NCBI GenBank assembly: GCA_046545815.1
Contig: JBKGZA010000169.1
Coordinates: forward strand, 1-7,166
DNA: 7,166 bases
Origin: JAGXLC01 sp046545815
Lineage (GTDB): Bacteria > Bacteroidota > Bacteroidia > Bacteroidales > UBA12077
Direction of reading: 5' to 3'
Shown here: piece after piece, positions 1 to 5,540 of the stretch
How the letters are laid out: each line of letters opens with the position of its first letter
Numbering within the stretch: position 1 is the first letter of the stretch
Notes under the pieces: model-generated
Seen by the model: only the letters and a program-made list of their open reading frames with translations
Databases searched by the model: none
Told to the model about the DNA's origin: nothing
Translations under genes and position numbers: made by a program

Positions 1-90
1 CTTTGCATATTGGTTTGTTTTGAAATTTCTTTGTTTGGTCATTTGACATTGTTTATAATTTCGAAATTAGATATTAGAATTTCATTTTCT

Positions 91-183
91 GCCAAAAAAT
101 GCAAAAAAATAAAAAGTAAGTTACTACGTTTTTTCAGGACAAGCCTGAAAAAAAGCGCTTCGCGCAAGAAACCAATGTTTAGA
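91..183 (+). repeat. Hairpin-rich intergenic repeat, copy A
   Basis: This stretch is nearly identical over 129-183 to the sequence at 7113-7166: one A indel and one C/G difference in about 55 bases. Weaker co-linear similarity extends left to 91 (matching 7075), with the same 38-base spacing from a GCCAAAAAA block. It contains a perfect 10-bp inverted repeat (TTTTTTCAGG, loop ACAAG, CCTGAAAAAA; 129-153) followed at once by a GCGC-TTC-GCGC hairpin (155-165). In this copy an imperfect larger inverted repeat pairs 152-180 with 196-220 (AAAGCGC against GCGCTTT, and AACCAATGTT against AACATGTTGGTT). It lies just past the 3' end of the minus-strand HAD gene. It could be a terminator-associated or REP-like dispersed element. 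The repetition is seen directly; the function is inferred. Confidence 0.8.
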
Positions 184-226
184 TTAAGTTTGAACAACAT
201 GTTGGTTCAGGTTGCGCTTTAAGCGA

Positions 227-844
227 CTAATACTTCTTAAGATATCTGAAATGGGCAATTTTATCCAGATTTTTTATATACGCATGATTGTTTCCTTTGT
301 CATAGAGCACTGCTGCAAGGCCCATCTTTTTTGCTGCTTTGATTTCTGAATTGGGATCGTCACCTACCACCAACACTTCAGTTTTTTTATATTGATATCG
401 CTGCAGTATATCGAGGAAGACATCTTTTTTGCTTTTTTCGGAAAATAGTGGGTCGATGATGTGGATCTCCTTAAAATCCTGCTCTATGCCAAGCTGCTTT
501 ATCTTGCTTTTTTGCATTTTGGTAAAGCCTGTGGTGACTAGAAATTTTTCACAGGGCAGTTTCTTGATTTCCATATAGTCCTCAAACGGGATAATTTCCT
601 TTTCATACGTGGTTTCCTTTAATAATTCAATCCCATGATTCGTCAGCTCATCACTGAAATGGTACTTCCGGGCAACATGCTGAAAGGGTTTGCTCATGAT
701 ATCCTTTTTAATGGATTCCATATTCCCGTTAAACGCTCCATAATCTTCAATAAGCCGGAATAAAGGTTTGAATAATTCCTCTCCGATGGAAGAGACAGGA
801 TGAATGGTGTTGTCCAGGTCCAGTATGATGGCTTTTTTGTTCAT
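227..844 (-). CDS. HAD-superfamily hydrolase (phosphatase-like), 205 aa
   Basis: A cytosolic haloacid-dehalogenase-fold phosphohydrolase, probably acting on a small phosphorylated metabolite; the substrate cannot be read from the sequence. Motif I is at the N-terminus as LDLDNT (nucleophile D9, acid/base D11, residues 8-13). An all-helical cap of the HAD-IA type follows at about 16-90. Motif II is LVTTG (T104), the motif III lysine is probably K137 before the D-V-F helix, and motif IV is VVGDDPNSE (G161, D162, D163, E167). At 205 aa it has the usual length for the phosphoglycolate phosphatase / YjjG / pyrimidine-5'-nucleotidase-like group. The start is an ATG at 844 with no better upstream alternative. 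It stands alone: repeat copy A lies beyond its stop, and a 400-base non-coding region lies upstream. A possible promoter is at 888-895. Family assignment is firm, specificity unknown. Confidence 0.93.
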   Translation of the reverse strand: MNKKAIILDLDNTIHPVSSIGEELFKPLFRLIEDYGAFNGNMESIKKDIMSKPFQHVARKYHFSDELTNHGIELLKETTYEKEIIPFEDYMEIKKLPCEKFLVTTGFTKMQKSKIKQLGIEQDFKEIHIIDPLFSEKSKKDVFLDILQRYQYKKTEVLVVGDDPNSEIKAAKKMGLAAVLYDKGNNHAYIKNLDKIAHFRYLKKY

Positions 845-887
845 GTATATTTGATTTGGATAAAATTCAGTCTGGCATTTATCGGTA

Positions 888-895
888 CAAAGATG
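888..895 (-). promoter_or_regulatory. Possible -7 element of the HAD gene promoter
   Basis: On the minus strand this reads CATCTTTG, one mismatch from the Bacteroidota -7 consensus TAnnTTTG, and continues as CTTTGTACC. It would place transcription start about 35 bases before the ATG at 844. No clear TTTG element is visible at the expected distance upstream, so the call is weak. Confidence 0.35.
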
Positions 896-933
896 GGTAT
901 TTTTTATTTAAATTTCTGATATAATAACCGGTT

Positions 934-1018
934 AAACCACTTCGTGGTAGTTTTATGGGTTAGGTTTATTAGCCCGCACTGCGTACAGGGTTATTAACCA
1001 TTTGATCCCTCCGGGGTG
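934..1018. repeat. Three consecutive degenerate palindromes
   Basis: First, ACCAC-TTC-GTGGT (936-948), a perfect 5-bp stem with a TTC loop. Second, an imperfect long inverted repeat with arms at 963-975 and 988-999 (GGTTTATTAGCCC against GGGTTATTAACC) enclosing CGC-ACT-GCG. Third, a degenerate palindrome around CCC-TCC-GGG (1003-1018). The first shares its NNC-TTC-GNN core with the hairpins in both end repeats. This looks like an eroded array of intergenic repeats, not a gene or a single terminator. The inverted repeats are visible in the sequence; that they belong to one repeat family is inferred. Confidence 0.5.
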
Positions 1019-1146
1019 AGGTATTTCGGATGACAGGGATGAATTCGCATCATGAAATGGCTACGAATGCACGAATAAGGTAATAAGGTCAGAATCTTTG
1101 CAGGATTCTTTTGCTACTGAGGTTTACTATATTGGAAATAAGGTTT

Positions 1147-1179
1147 AAAAAAGCCCGGGGCACCTTTATGGTGCCTTGG
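1147..1179 (-). terminator. Rho-independent terminator of the 1244-1732 gene
   Basis: On the minus strand CCAAGGCACC, loop ATAAA, GGTGCCCCGG form a 10-bp stem that includes two G-U pairs. GC and a run of six Ts follow (the A run at 1147-1152 on the plus strand). It lies about 65 bases after the stop codon of the hypothetical gene, the right place for its transcript end. Confidence 0.75.
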
Positions 1180-1243
1180 TCTCAATCCAACTTATGCCTC
1201 CTCATCAGGAAAGATCATTGATCCTGAAAATTAACTGCCGGTC

Positions 1244-1732
1244 TTATTCCACTTCTGTCTCCGGTGTTTTGTCTTCAGGTTCGCCCCTGAGGTATTTAAA
1301 AGTGGCACCATAGGTACGCATGATTCGCCTTTGGCTGGCATCATCCATCTTTCTCAGGAAAAACCGGAGTTCATTCATCACATTCGAGATCAGCTCATCG
1401 GCCCTGGCCCGCATCTCTTCTATACCCTCCTGTGCCTGGTCATAGTCGCGATCAGCCTGGGCCAACTCGTCACGCTCTTTTAATGCTTCTTGCCAGGCTT
1501 CTTTCAATTCTATCCGTGTAGGTTCCATTACTGGCGGATAACCTGCATCTTCAGCCTTTTCAGCTCCGCCAACCATCTTTAGGACAATAGTATACCATTG
1601 TTCGTAGGTTGTTGGATAGGGAGACTTTCCATCCATTGGCAATTCGTAATAGGTCAGCATCTGGGCAGGAAGATCAAGCCGGTTCACCTTCCTCCTTACA
1701 GACTCCCAGGTATCCTGCATACATGTTTTCAT
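1244..1732 (-). CDS. Conserved-looking helical hypothetical protein, possibly 5'-truncated
   Basis: I do not recognise a named family. From the ATG at 1732 the product has 162 residues, no signal peptide and no membrane segment. It has a predicted mixed N-terminal part (QDTWESVRRKV, then a P/Y-rich stretch), a long charged helix rich in E, R, A and D over about residues 70-120 that could form a coiled coil, and a C-terminal block with ELRFFLRKM, SQRRIMRTYG and FKYL-GEP. That block resembles, from memory, tails of uncharacterised Bacteroidota proteins; a search would settle it. The frame stays open upstream to a stop at 1928-1930, but its only early alternative start is a TTG at 1822. The extra residues look non-coding, so either the ATG at 1732 is the start or the gene has lost its 5' end. 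A good terminator follows at 1147-1179, which supports a transcribed gene. Function unknown. Confidence 0.65.
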   Translation of the reverse strand: MKTCMQDTWESVRRKVNRLDLPAQMLTYYELPMDGKSPYPTTYEQWYTIVLKMVGGAEKAEDAGYPPVMEPTRIELKEAWQEALKERDELAQADRDYDQAQEGIEEMRARADELISNVMNELRFFLRKMDDASQRRIMRTYGATFKYLRGEPEDKTPETEVE

Positions 1733-2642
1733 GAAACCCAAAGCCCGATTCCGAAAATAGCCTTCCAGAATATAAAAAAGAGCGGACCGGAACAGGAAAA
1801 CCACATTGTATTTGCGGTACAATCCATGTTTAATAGGGAAAACCTCCTTACTGAAGCCGCAAAGGGGTCTTATAATAAATGGCGTACACCCACCGGACGG
1901 GGAAAGGCTTGTTTTGAATGACTGGTATCAACTTATTACCGGCAGAAATGTGGTCTGGGATGCAACAGACATACTCACATCCACCAGGAAGCGGTTCTTT
2001 TTTCTCCGGCAACAATATTTGTATTGCCTGTAAGAAGATCTTCGGCGAATGATAAAGACTTATTGCTCCTTTAAACCCGGTTTAAGATACCCTGAAGAGA
2101 GATGAAGAGGCAGGCACGTATTTTTCAACCAGACAATAAGGTCATGCTGGAAATGAAAAGGAAGCCGGTGATATCCGAAACCGACTTCACAGTGCAGAGA
2201 TGGAAATTTGATCCGACCGGCATCAGGATTCAAAAGTCATCAGGATGTTTTTTAATGCCAGCAATGGACTTCTCAGAAGAGAAAAGCCCGTGTTCGAGCT
2301 TCAATATTTACTTTTTGTTTGGAGAAAGGGGCTTTATGATTTACATGATCAGAATCATAAAGCCAAATAGCCTTTTTCCTGGCAATGATGCCCATTCTTG
2401 AATCTGAAAATATGTTTCTGTGTTCTGGAAACAACATTCCGGCAACTGAATATATATCCATATTATAGGGGATGGCCATATAGCAGCCAAAAAGTATATT
2501 CAAATCATCATAAATGACCTTTCCGGTGCCGGTAAGTCAATTTTTACTTCAAATATGGCCATTCCGACAGCCGCATCTGTATACCTATGATACGAAATGA
2601 GCATTCAGAAGCCTGAGAATATATCAGTTACATCAAAGATAC
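1733..2642. other. Long gene-poor stretch, possibly decayed sequence
   Basis: About 900 bases with no convincing gene. Short open frames occur on both strands, but none has a clear start, family motif or operon context. Notable contents are a strong hairpin at 2321-2379, a 10-bp inverted repeat of ATGGCCATAT (2472-2481 and 2553-2562), and a consensus-like minus-strand TATCTTTG at 2634-2641. The last lies ahead of a 34-codon open frame (2604 to 2500) that is followed, after a frame change, by about 75 further open codons. The stretch may hold the missing 5' part of the 1244-1732 gene in decayed form or an eroded small gene; neither can be shown from sequence alone. Confidence 0.55.
2321..2379. 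repeat. Strong isolated hairpin (12-bp perfect inverted repeat)
   Basis: GGCTTTATGATT (2330-2341) and AATCATAAAGCC (2353-2364) are exact inverted repeats around an 11-base loop. The symmetry extends outward as GGAGAAAGG (2321-2329) against CCTTTTTCC (2371-2379), 8 of 9 matching, with a 6-base bulge on the right. No clean T run follows directly on either strand, so it is not a textbook terminator. It lies between the hypothetical gene and the lipoprotein gene, both on the minus strand. Confidence 0.7.
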
Positions 2643-3074
2643 TTATTCCACAAATACGGTGTCCATTTGAAGGGTATATGAATCCCGCGACGTATAGAAA
2701 ACATAATTTCCCTTTTGTGAGGTAATCACATCCATGGTGGTATCTGCAGTCACAATAACCTGGGGACAGGTACCTTCACTTTCGTAAGTTCCGATGGCTT
2801 TCAGTGTGTATTGTTCCGTATTTACCGTATCCGTTTCGCTGTCATTCTGACTGGTAAATGTATCCAGCCTGAAATGCAAATCCTTCCAGCAACCATTGTT
2901 GGCCTCGGCAGTAGCTAAAATTTGAATGGTGTCGGAAACCCCTGCGCTGTCAGGAATGGAAACCTCAGTGATGGACACTAGATCCGTAGTTCTGACGTAA
3001 CTTCCGGTATCTTCTAAACAAGAAGTAATCAAGACAATAAGAGATAAATACAATAATGTTTTCAGTGTTTTCAT
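2643..3074 (-). CDS. Small secreted lipoprotein, unknown function, 143 aa
   Basis: A signal peptidase II lipoprotein: K2 and K5, a hydrophobic core (L7-I16), then lipobox I-T-S-C with lipidated C19. L20-E21-D22 follow the cysteine; acidic residues just after it match the Bacteroidota lipoprotein export signal, so exposure on the outer face of the outer membrane is plausible. The mature part of about 125 residues is rich in T, S, D and V, with alternating hydrophobic residues that suggest a small beta-sandwich. Only two other cysteines exist (C62 in NNGCW, C103 in GTCPQ); they could form a disulfide. No catalytic motif or known family is recognisable. The ATG at 3074 gives a complete signal peptide. 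It appears monocistronic, with the 8-bp tandem repeat in its upstream region. The lipoprotein call is firm; the role is unknown. Confidence 0.88.
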   Translation of the reverse strand: MKTLKTLLYLSLIVLITSCLEDTGSYVRTTDLVSITEVSIPDSAGVSDTIQILATAEANNGCWKDLHFRLDTFTSQNDSETDTVNTEQYTLKAIGTYESEGTCPQVIVTADTTMDVITSQKGNYVFYTSRDSYTLQMDTVFVE

Positions 3075-3424
3075 GGTGTTGGTTTTTAATTACAATACAA
3101 TTAAATAATGGGTTTTGTTAATCTTTACGGAATATATTATTAAAACGCTGCGTGGGGAGAGAAATTTTTTGATGGTCAAATAAGGCTGAGGCGTAGACGG
3201 GATAAGACAGAGAAATGCTTGCGTCTCGTAGATCGATGCACGACTGGCACGACGGTACGACGGCACGACTGCACGACAACACGACGGCACGAAAACACGA
3301 CTGGCACGACAACACGATAGATAAGAGAAGTAGATAAAAACGGTAAAAATAATTAAGGTTATTAGAAAGGAAAAATTTGGCGAGGACCCAAAATCCGGAA
3401 CACGAGACCCGAGACCCAGGACAT
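3075..3424. other. 350-base gap with low-complexity repeats
   Basis: No gene is supported. The stretch separates two minus-strand genes and contains the 8-bp tandem array at 3237-3318 and a short CGAGACC duplication (3403-3416, period 7) just past the IMPase stop codon. Two overlapping minus-strand open frames cross it, but their serine-, cysteine-, valine- and arginine-rich peptides are simply translated repeat. I see no clear promoter for the lipoprotein gene, although one must lie near 3075-3150 if that gene is expressed alone. Confidence 0.7.
3237..3318. repeat. Degenerate 8-bp tandem repeat, about 10 units of NNCACGAC
   Basis: Successive units read TGCACGAC, TGGCACGAC, GGTACGAC, GGCACGAC, TGCACGAC, AACACGAC, GGCACGAA, AACACGAC, TGGCACGAC and AACACGAT. 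Two have 9 bases, the rest 8. The CACGAC core is nearly invariant while the two leading bases vary. Copy number could vary by slippage. It sits about 165 bases upstream of the lipoprotein start. Confidence 0.9.
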
Positions 3425-4177
3425 TTACAGGCCCGAGAGGTACCCCAGCAGCTCATTATGGAACTTTGGCGGAGCAATGAGCAGGCCGGGATCCTGAGGG
3501 GTCCAGGGATATCCGCTCCAGTTGCTCACCACACAGCCGGCTTCCCGGGCTATGAGTATACCCGCAGCCACATCGTAAAGCTCATCCCCGTATGTAATGA
3601 AGCAGTCCACCCTTCCTGCTGCCAGGTAAGCCAGTTCCAAGGCACTTGATCCGAACAGCACAATATCCGGATAAACATCCGGAATGCAGGAAAAGGCTTT
3701 CAGGTACTTTTCCTTTGACTCTTTGCCGCGCCCTTTGTTGCAGTCGATCAGGGGCGGCTCATTGGCTCCGTTTCGAAAAAGCCTGCTGTCATTCAAATAA
3801 CAGCCCTGGTTATTCTGAGCATAGAAGAGCTCATCGGTCAGCGGCTGATAAATGACCGCTGCTTCTGGCTGGTCTTGTTTGAACAGCGCTATGGAGACGC
3901 AGAAAAAGGGAATTTGCCGGGAATAGTTGGTGGTGCCATCTATCGGATCGATCACCCAATAATACACTGAATCGTTGCGGGTTGTTCCGGATTCTTCGGC
4001 TACCACCCCATAATCATATTTCTCGTTCAAAATGGAAAGAATCTTTTTTTCCGCATCTTTGTCTGCCTGGGTGACGATCCCCTTTTCTCCCTTGCTTTCG
4101 ATATTTACATCCGTGTTATAATAATGCTTCTGTATCTCACCGGCGGCTTTGGCCGCCTGTATCATTGTTTCCTTCAT
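3425..4177 (-). CDS. Inositol monophosphatase family protein, 250 aa
   Basis: A Mg2+-dependent, Li+-sensitive-type phosphomonoesterase of the FIG superfamily; substrates in this family include inositol-1-phosphate, histidinol phosphate and 3'-phosphoadenosine nucleotides. Metal-binding motifs are all present (numbered from the ATG at 4177): the EE of VVAEESG (E61, E62), WVIDPIDGTTN (D77, D80, T82) and the C-terminal LYDVAAGILIAREAG (metal ligand D202). The last motif has Tyr where most members have Trp (WDxAAG). GSSALELAYLAAGRVD (176-191) is the usual substrate-side segment. Length is normal at about 250. The frame also allows a TTG start nine bases upstream (4186), but the ATG is preferred because the likely promoter would leave almost no leader for the TTG. 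It is divergent from the HlyD/VTC/DUF4956 operon. Family is firm; which phosphate ester it cleaves is open. Confidence 0.93.
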   Translation of the reverse strand: MKETMIQAAKAAGEIQKHYYNTDVNIESKGEKGIVTQADKDAEKKILSILNEKYDYGVVAEESGTTRNDSVYYWVIDPIDGTTNYSRQIPFFCVSIALFKQDQPEAAVIYQPLTDELFYAQNNQGCYLNDSRLFRNGANEPPLIDCNKGRGKESKEKYLKAFSCIPDVYPDIVLFGSSALELAYLAAGRVDCFITYGDELYDVAAGILIAREAGCVVSNWSGYPWTPQDPGLLIAPPKFHNELLGYLSGL

Positions 4178-4196
4178 CTTGGACAATTTTTATTCT

Positions 4197-4227
4197 GAAA
4201 TATAATCCAATGTGGTGAATAAATCAA
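4197..4227 (-). promoter_or_regulatory. Possible promoter of the IMPase gene
   Basis: On the minus strand TTG (4225-4227, within a TTTTGTTG run), a 20-base spacer and TATATTTC (4197-4204) resemble the Bacteroidota -33 TTTG / -7 TAnnTTTG pair with one mismatch in the -7 box. Transcription would start near 4190, giving a leader of about 15 bases to the ATG at 4177. Confidence 0.4.
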
Positions 4228-4395
4228 CAAAATCGTTTATTATTGCACAAGAGCCTTCGGAAAAATTCAATTGCTTCCATACTGCCGGCAAACTGACTTC
4301 CAAAGAGCGCCATATCGCCATCATCTATCTCATCCGAATGATATATAAAATAAATTTAACCTTTCCCCAAAAATCTACTAAAGAAGCATATAATT

Positions 4396-4427
4396 TTTGG
4401 CACAGGCCACTTTTTTATTTACCTTTG
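4396..4427 (+). promoter_or_regulatory. Bacteroidota-type promoter of the HlyD-VTC-DUF4956 operon
   Basis: TTTG (4396-4399), exactly 20 bases, then TACCTTTG (4420-4427): a full match to the -33 TTTG and -7 TAnnTTTG elements used by the Bacteroidota primary sigma factor. Transcription start is expected at about 4432, leaving a leader of about 25 bases to the ATG at 4457. This argues against the TTG start at 4439. GAGG at 4441-4444 is a weak ribosome-binding candidate. Confidence 0.8.
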
Positions 4428-4456
4428 AAATCCACTAATTGAGGAATCGTTTGCCA

Positions 4457-5539
4457 ATGAGAAATAAAATCAAAATTGTTACCGGAATCTTAATTTTTTT
4501 CGTTTTGATTTTTTTTGCATCTCAATCAGTTGAATTTCCTTATACCGTCAAAGGCAAGGGCATATTACTCCCTAAAAAAGAGTGGCGGCTGACCAAAAAA
4601 CCGGACGGGACCATATTGAATATTCTCAAAGACAACCATACCAATAATGTTCCTTACTACGCTTCCACTGAATTCGAACGCGGGGATCTCATGCGTTTTT
4701 CTATAAATAACAGCCTAAACAAAGGAGACACCATCAAAAAAGGAGACACCATCGGTCAAATAAGCTCTCATCAGGAACAGTTCAAACTTGAGGAACTTCA
4801 GATGGAACTTGAGGAACAAAAGCGTCTGCGCAGTGTAAACATTACAGGCGAAAAACCCCAAAGAATAAAAGCTGCACTTGAAAGACTACGAATGGCTGAA
4901 AAAGATTTTGAAAATGAAAAGCGCAGTTTTGAAAGGAGTACAAAGTTGTATGAAGAAGAATACATTGCCGATGAGGAATTTGAGCAGGCACAAAATATAT
5001 ATAACCGTAAAAAACAACAAGTACGGATTGCCAGGGCCAATTATGAAGCCCTGGTATCCGGTTCAAAAAAAGAAGAAATAGCACTCATTGAATCCAGAAT
5101 TGAGTCCATAGAAGATCAAATGGATATAATCCGTGAACGCCTGGAAGCTCTGACAATCGAATCGCCTGTTTCAGGAACATTTACATCAGAAATGAAAACC
5201 GAAACGAACGAAGAGGAAATTCTTGCCAGTGTAGTCACCAGGGAAAAAATGGTTTTGCTCATTCCTGTTGAGATCAGTCGGTTATCCCATCTAAAGAAAA
5301 ATTTACCGGTAAAGATAAAAAGCTCTCAACTGAATATAAAAACAAAGGGAAAAGTTGCACATATTGGTAATGAAGTAAAAACGGTGGATGGCCGGCAGAC
5401 AGTTTTTGTAACCTGTTTGGCAGACAATGACGAGAAGCTGTTGTTGCCCAATCAACAGGCAGAAGCGACCATAATCTGCGACAAGATAACTGCTTTGAAG
5501 TATCTCAGGCGGTGGGCCAATCAAATATATACAAACTGA
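4457..5539 (+). CDS. HlyD-family membrane-fusion (periplasmic adaptor) protein, 360 aa
   Basis: An inner-membrane-anchored periplasmic adaptor of the HlyD/EmrA type, which normally links an inner-membrane transporter to an outer-membrane channel. Numbering is from the ATG at 4457. One membrane anchor spans about residues 7-22 after a K/R-rich start. The first half of the lipoyl (barrel-sandwich) domain runs from about 29 (TVKGKGILLP, then PDGTILNIL) to KGDTIKKGDTIG (89-100). A long alpha-helical hairpin with heptad-like E/K/L pattern follows (about 105-232), then the second lipoyl half with the typical IESPVSGTF (234-242), and a beta-barrel and membrane-proximal part (about 262-345). Two oddities: about 33 extra residues interrupt the first lipoyl half between GTILNIL and KGDTI, and KGDTIK/KGDTIG is encoded by an exact 15-bp direct repeat. 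It is the first gene of the operon; its stop is 1 nt before the VTC start. No partner ATPase, RND or TolC gene is in the window. Confidence 0.9.
   Translation: MRNKIKIVTGILIFFVLIFFASQSVEFPYTVKGKGILLPKKEWRLTKKPDGTILNILKDNHTNNVPYYASTEFERGDLMRFSINNSLNKGDTIKKGDTIGQISSHQEQFKLEELQMELEEQKRLRSVNITGEKPQRIKAALERLRMAEKDFENEKRSFERSTKLYEEEYIADEEFEQAQNIYNRKKQQVRIARANYEALVSGSKKEEIALIESRIESIEDQMDIIRERLEALTIESPVSGTFTSEMKTETNEEEILASVVTREKMVLLIPVEISRLSHLKKNLPVKIKSSQLNIKTKGKVAHIGNEVKTVDGRQTVFVTCLADNDEKLLLPNQQAEATIICDKITALKYLRRWANQIYTN
4721..4753 (+). repeat. 15-bp direct repeat inside the HlyD gene
   Basis: AAAGGAGACACCATC occurs at 4721-4735 and 4739-4753, an 18-bp period that duplicates six codons (KGDTIK, KGDTIG). 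Adaptor proteins often have a similar amino-acid doublet at this place, but exact DNA identity suggests a fairly recent duplication or conversion. Confidence 0.75.
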
Positions 5540-5540
5540 C

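Larger units (their letters stand above)
845..1243. other. 400-base gap without a gene; degenerate hairpin array
   Basis: No open frame here looks coding. It holds the possible HAD promoter near 888-895, a row of small palindromes at 934-1018, a direct repeat of ACGAAT (1063-1068 and 1071-1076, period 8), a 6-bp inverted repeat AGAATC/GATTCT at 1091-1109, and the minus-strand terminator at 1147-1179. A short inverted repeat (TCAGGA/TCCTGA, 1205-1227) lies between that terminator and the stop codon of the hypothetical gene. Confidence 0.7.

Noticed and set aside
10..222. 70-codon plus-strand open frame
   Set aside because: It starts at a non-ATG codon and runs straight through the hairpin repeat also present at 7075-7166. 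Its peptide has no coherent domain, signal peptide or family feature.
1091..1109. AGAATC/GATTCT inverted repeat as a terminator
   Set aside because: The stem is only 6 bp and AT-rich, the T run is short and no plus-strand gene precedes it.
1823..1930. Upstream extension of the hypothetical protein to a stop at 1928-1930
   Set aside because: No ATG in the extension and a Pro/Gly/Cys-rich peptide unlike the downstream coding sequence.
1598..2033. Two overlapping plus-strand open frames
   Set aside because: The first lies largely antisense to the hypothetical gene. Neither shows a known motif or ribosome-binding site, and the peptide composition is random-looking.
2102..2401. 99-codon plus-strand frame with an ATG
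   Set aside because: No recognisable motif, no promoter, and its end crosses the 2321-2379 hairpin. The residue pattern does not suggest a folded protein, though it cannot be fully excluded.
3237..3318. Possible CRISPR array
   Set aside because: Units are 8-9 bp with no spacers between them, and no cas gene is present.
3090..3477. Minus-strand frames rich in Ser, Cys, Arg and Val
   Set aside because: They are the translated 8-bp tandem repeat (RAVVPSCQS-like strings) plus flanking DNA, one also overlapping the IMPase 3' end.
4212..4442. 76-codon plus-strand frame upstream of HlyD
   Set aside because: It fills the divergent intergenic region and overlaps both proposed promoters; no family features.
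4439..4459. TTG start for the HlyD gene, six codons upstream of the ATG
   Set aside because: The promoter places transcription start near 4432, leaving almost no leader for a TTG start at 4439; the ATG at 4457 also gives a cleaner positively charged start before the membrane anchor.
4798..5084. Antisense and shifted frames within the HlyD coiled-coil region
   Set aside because: They are shadows of the A-rich, repetitive coiled-coil coding sequence.
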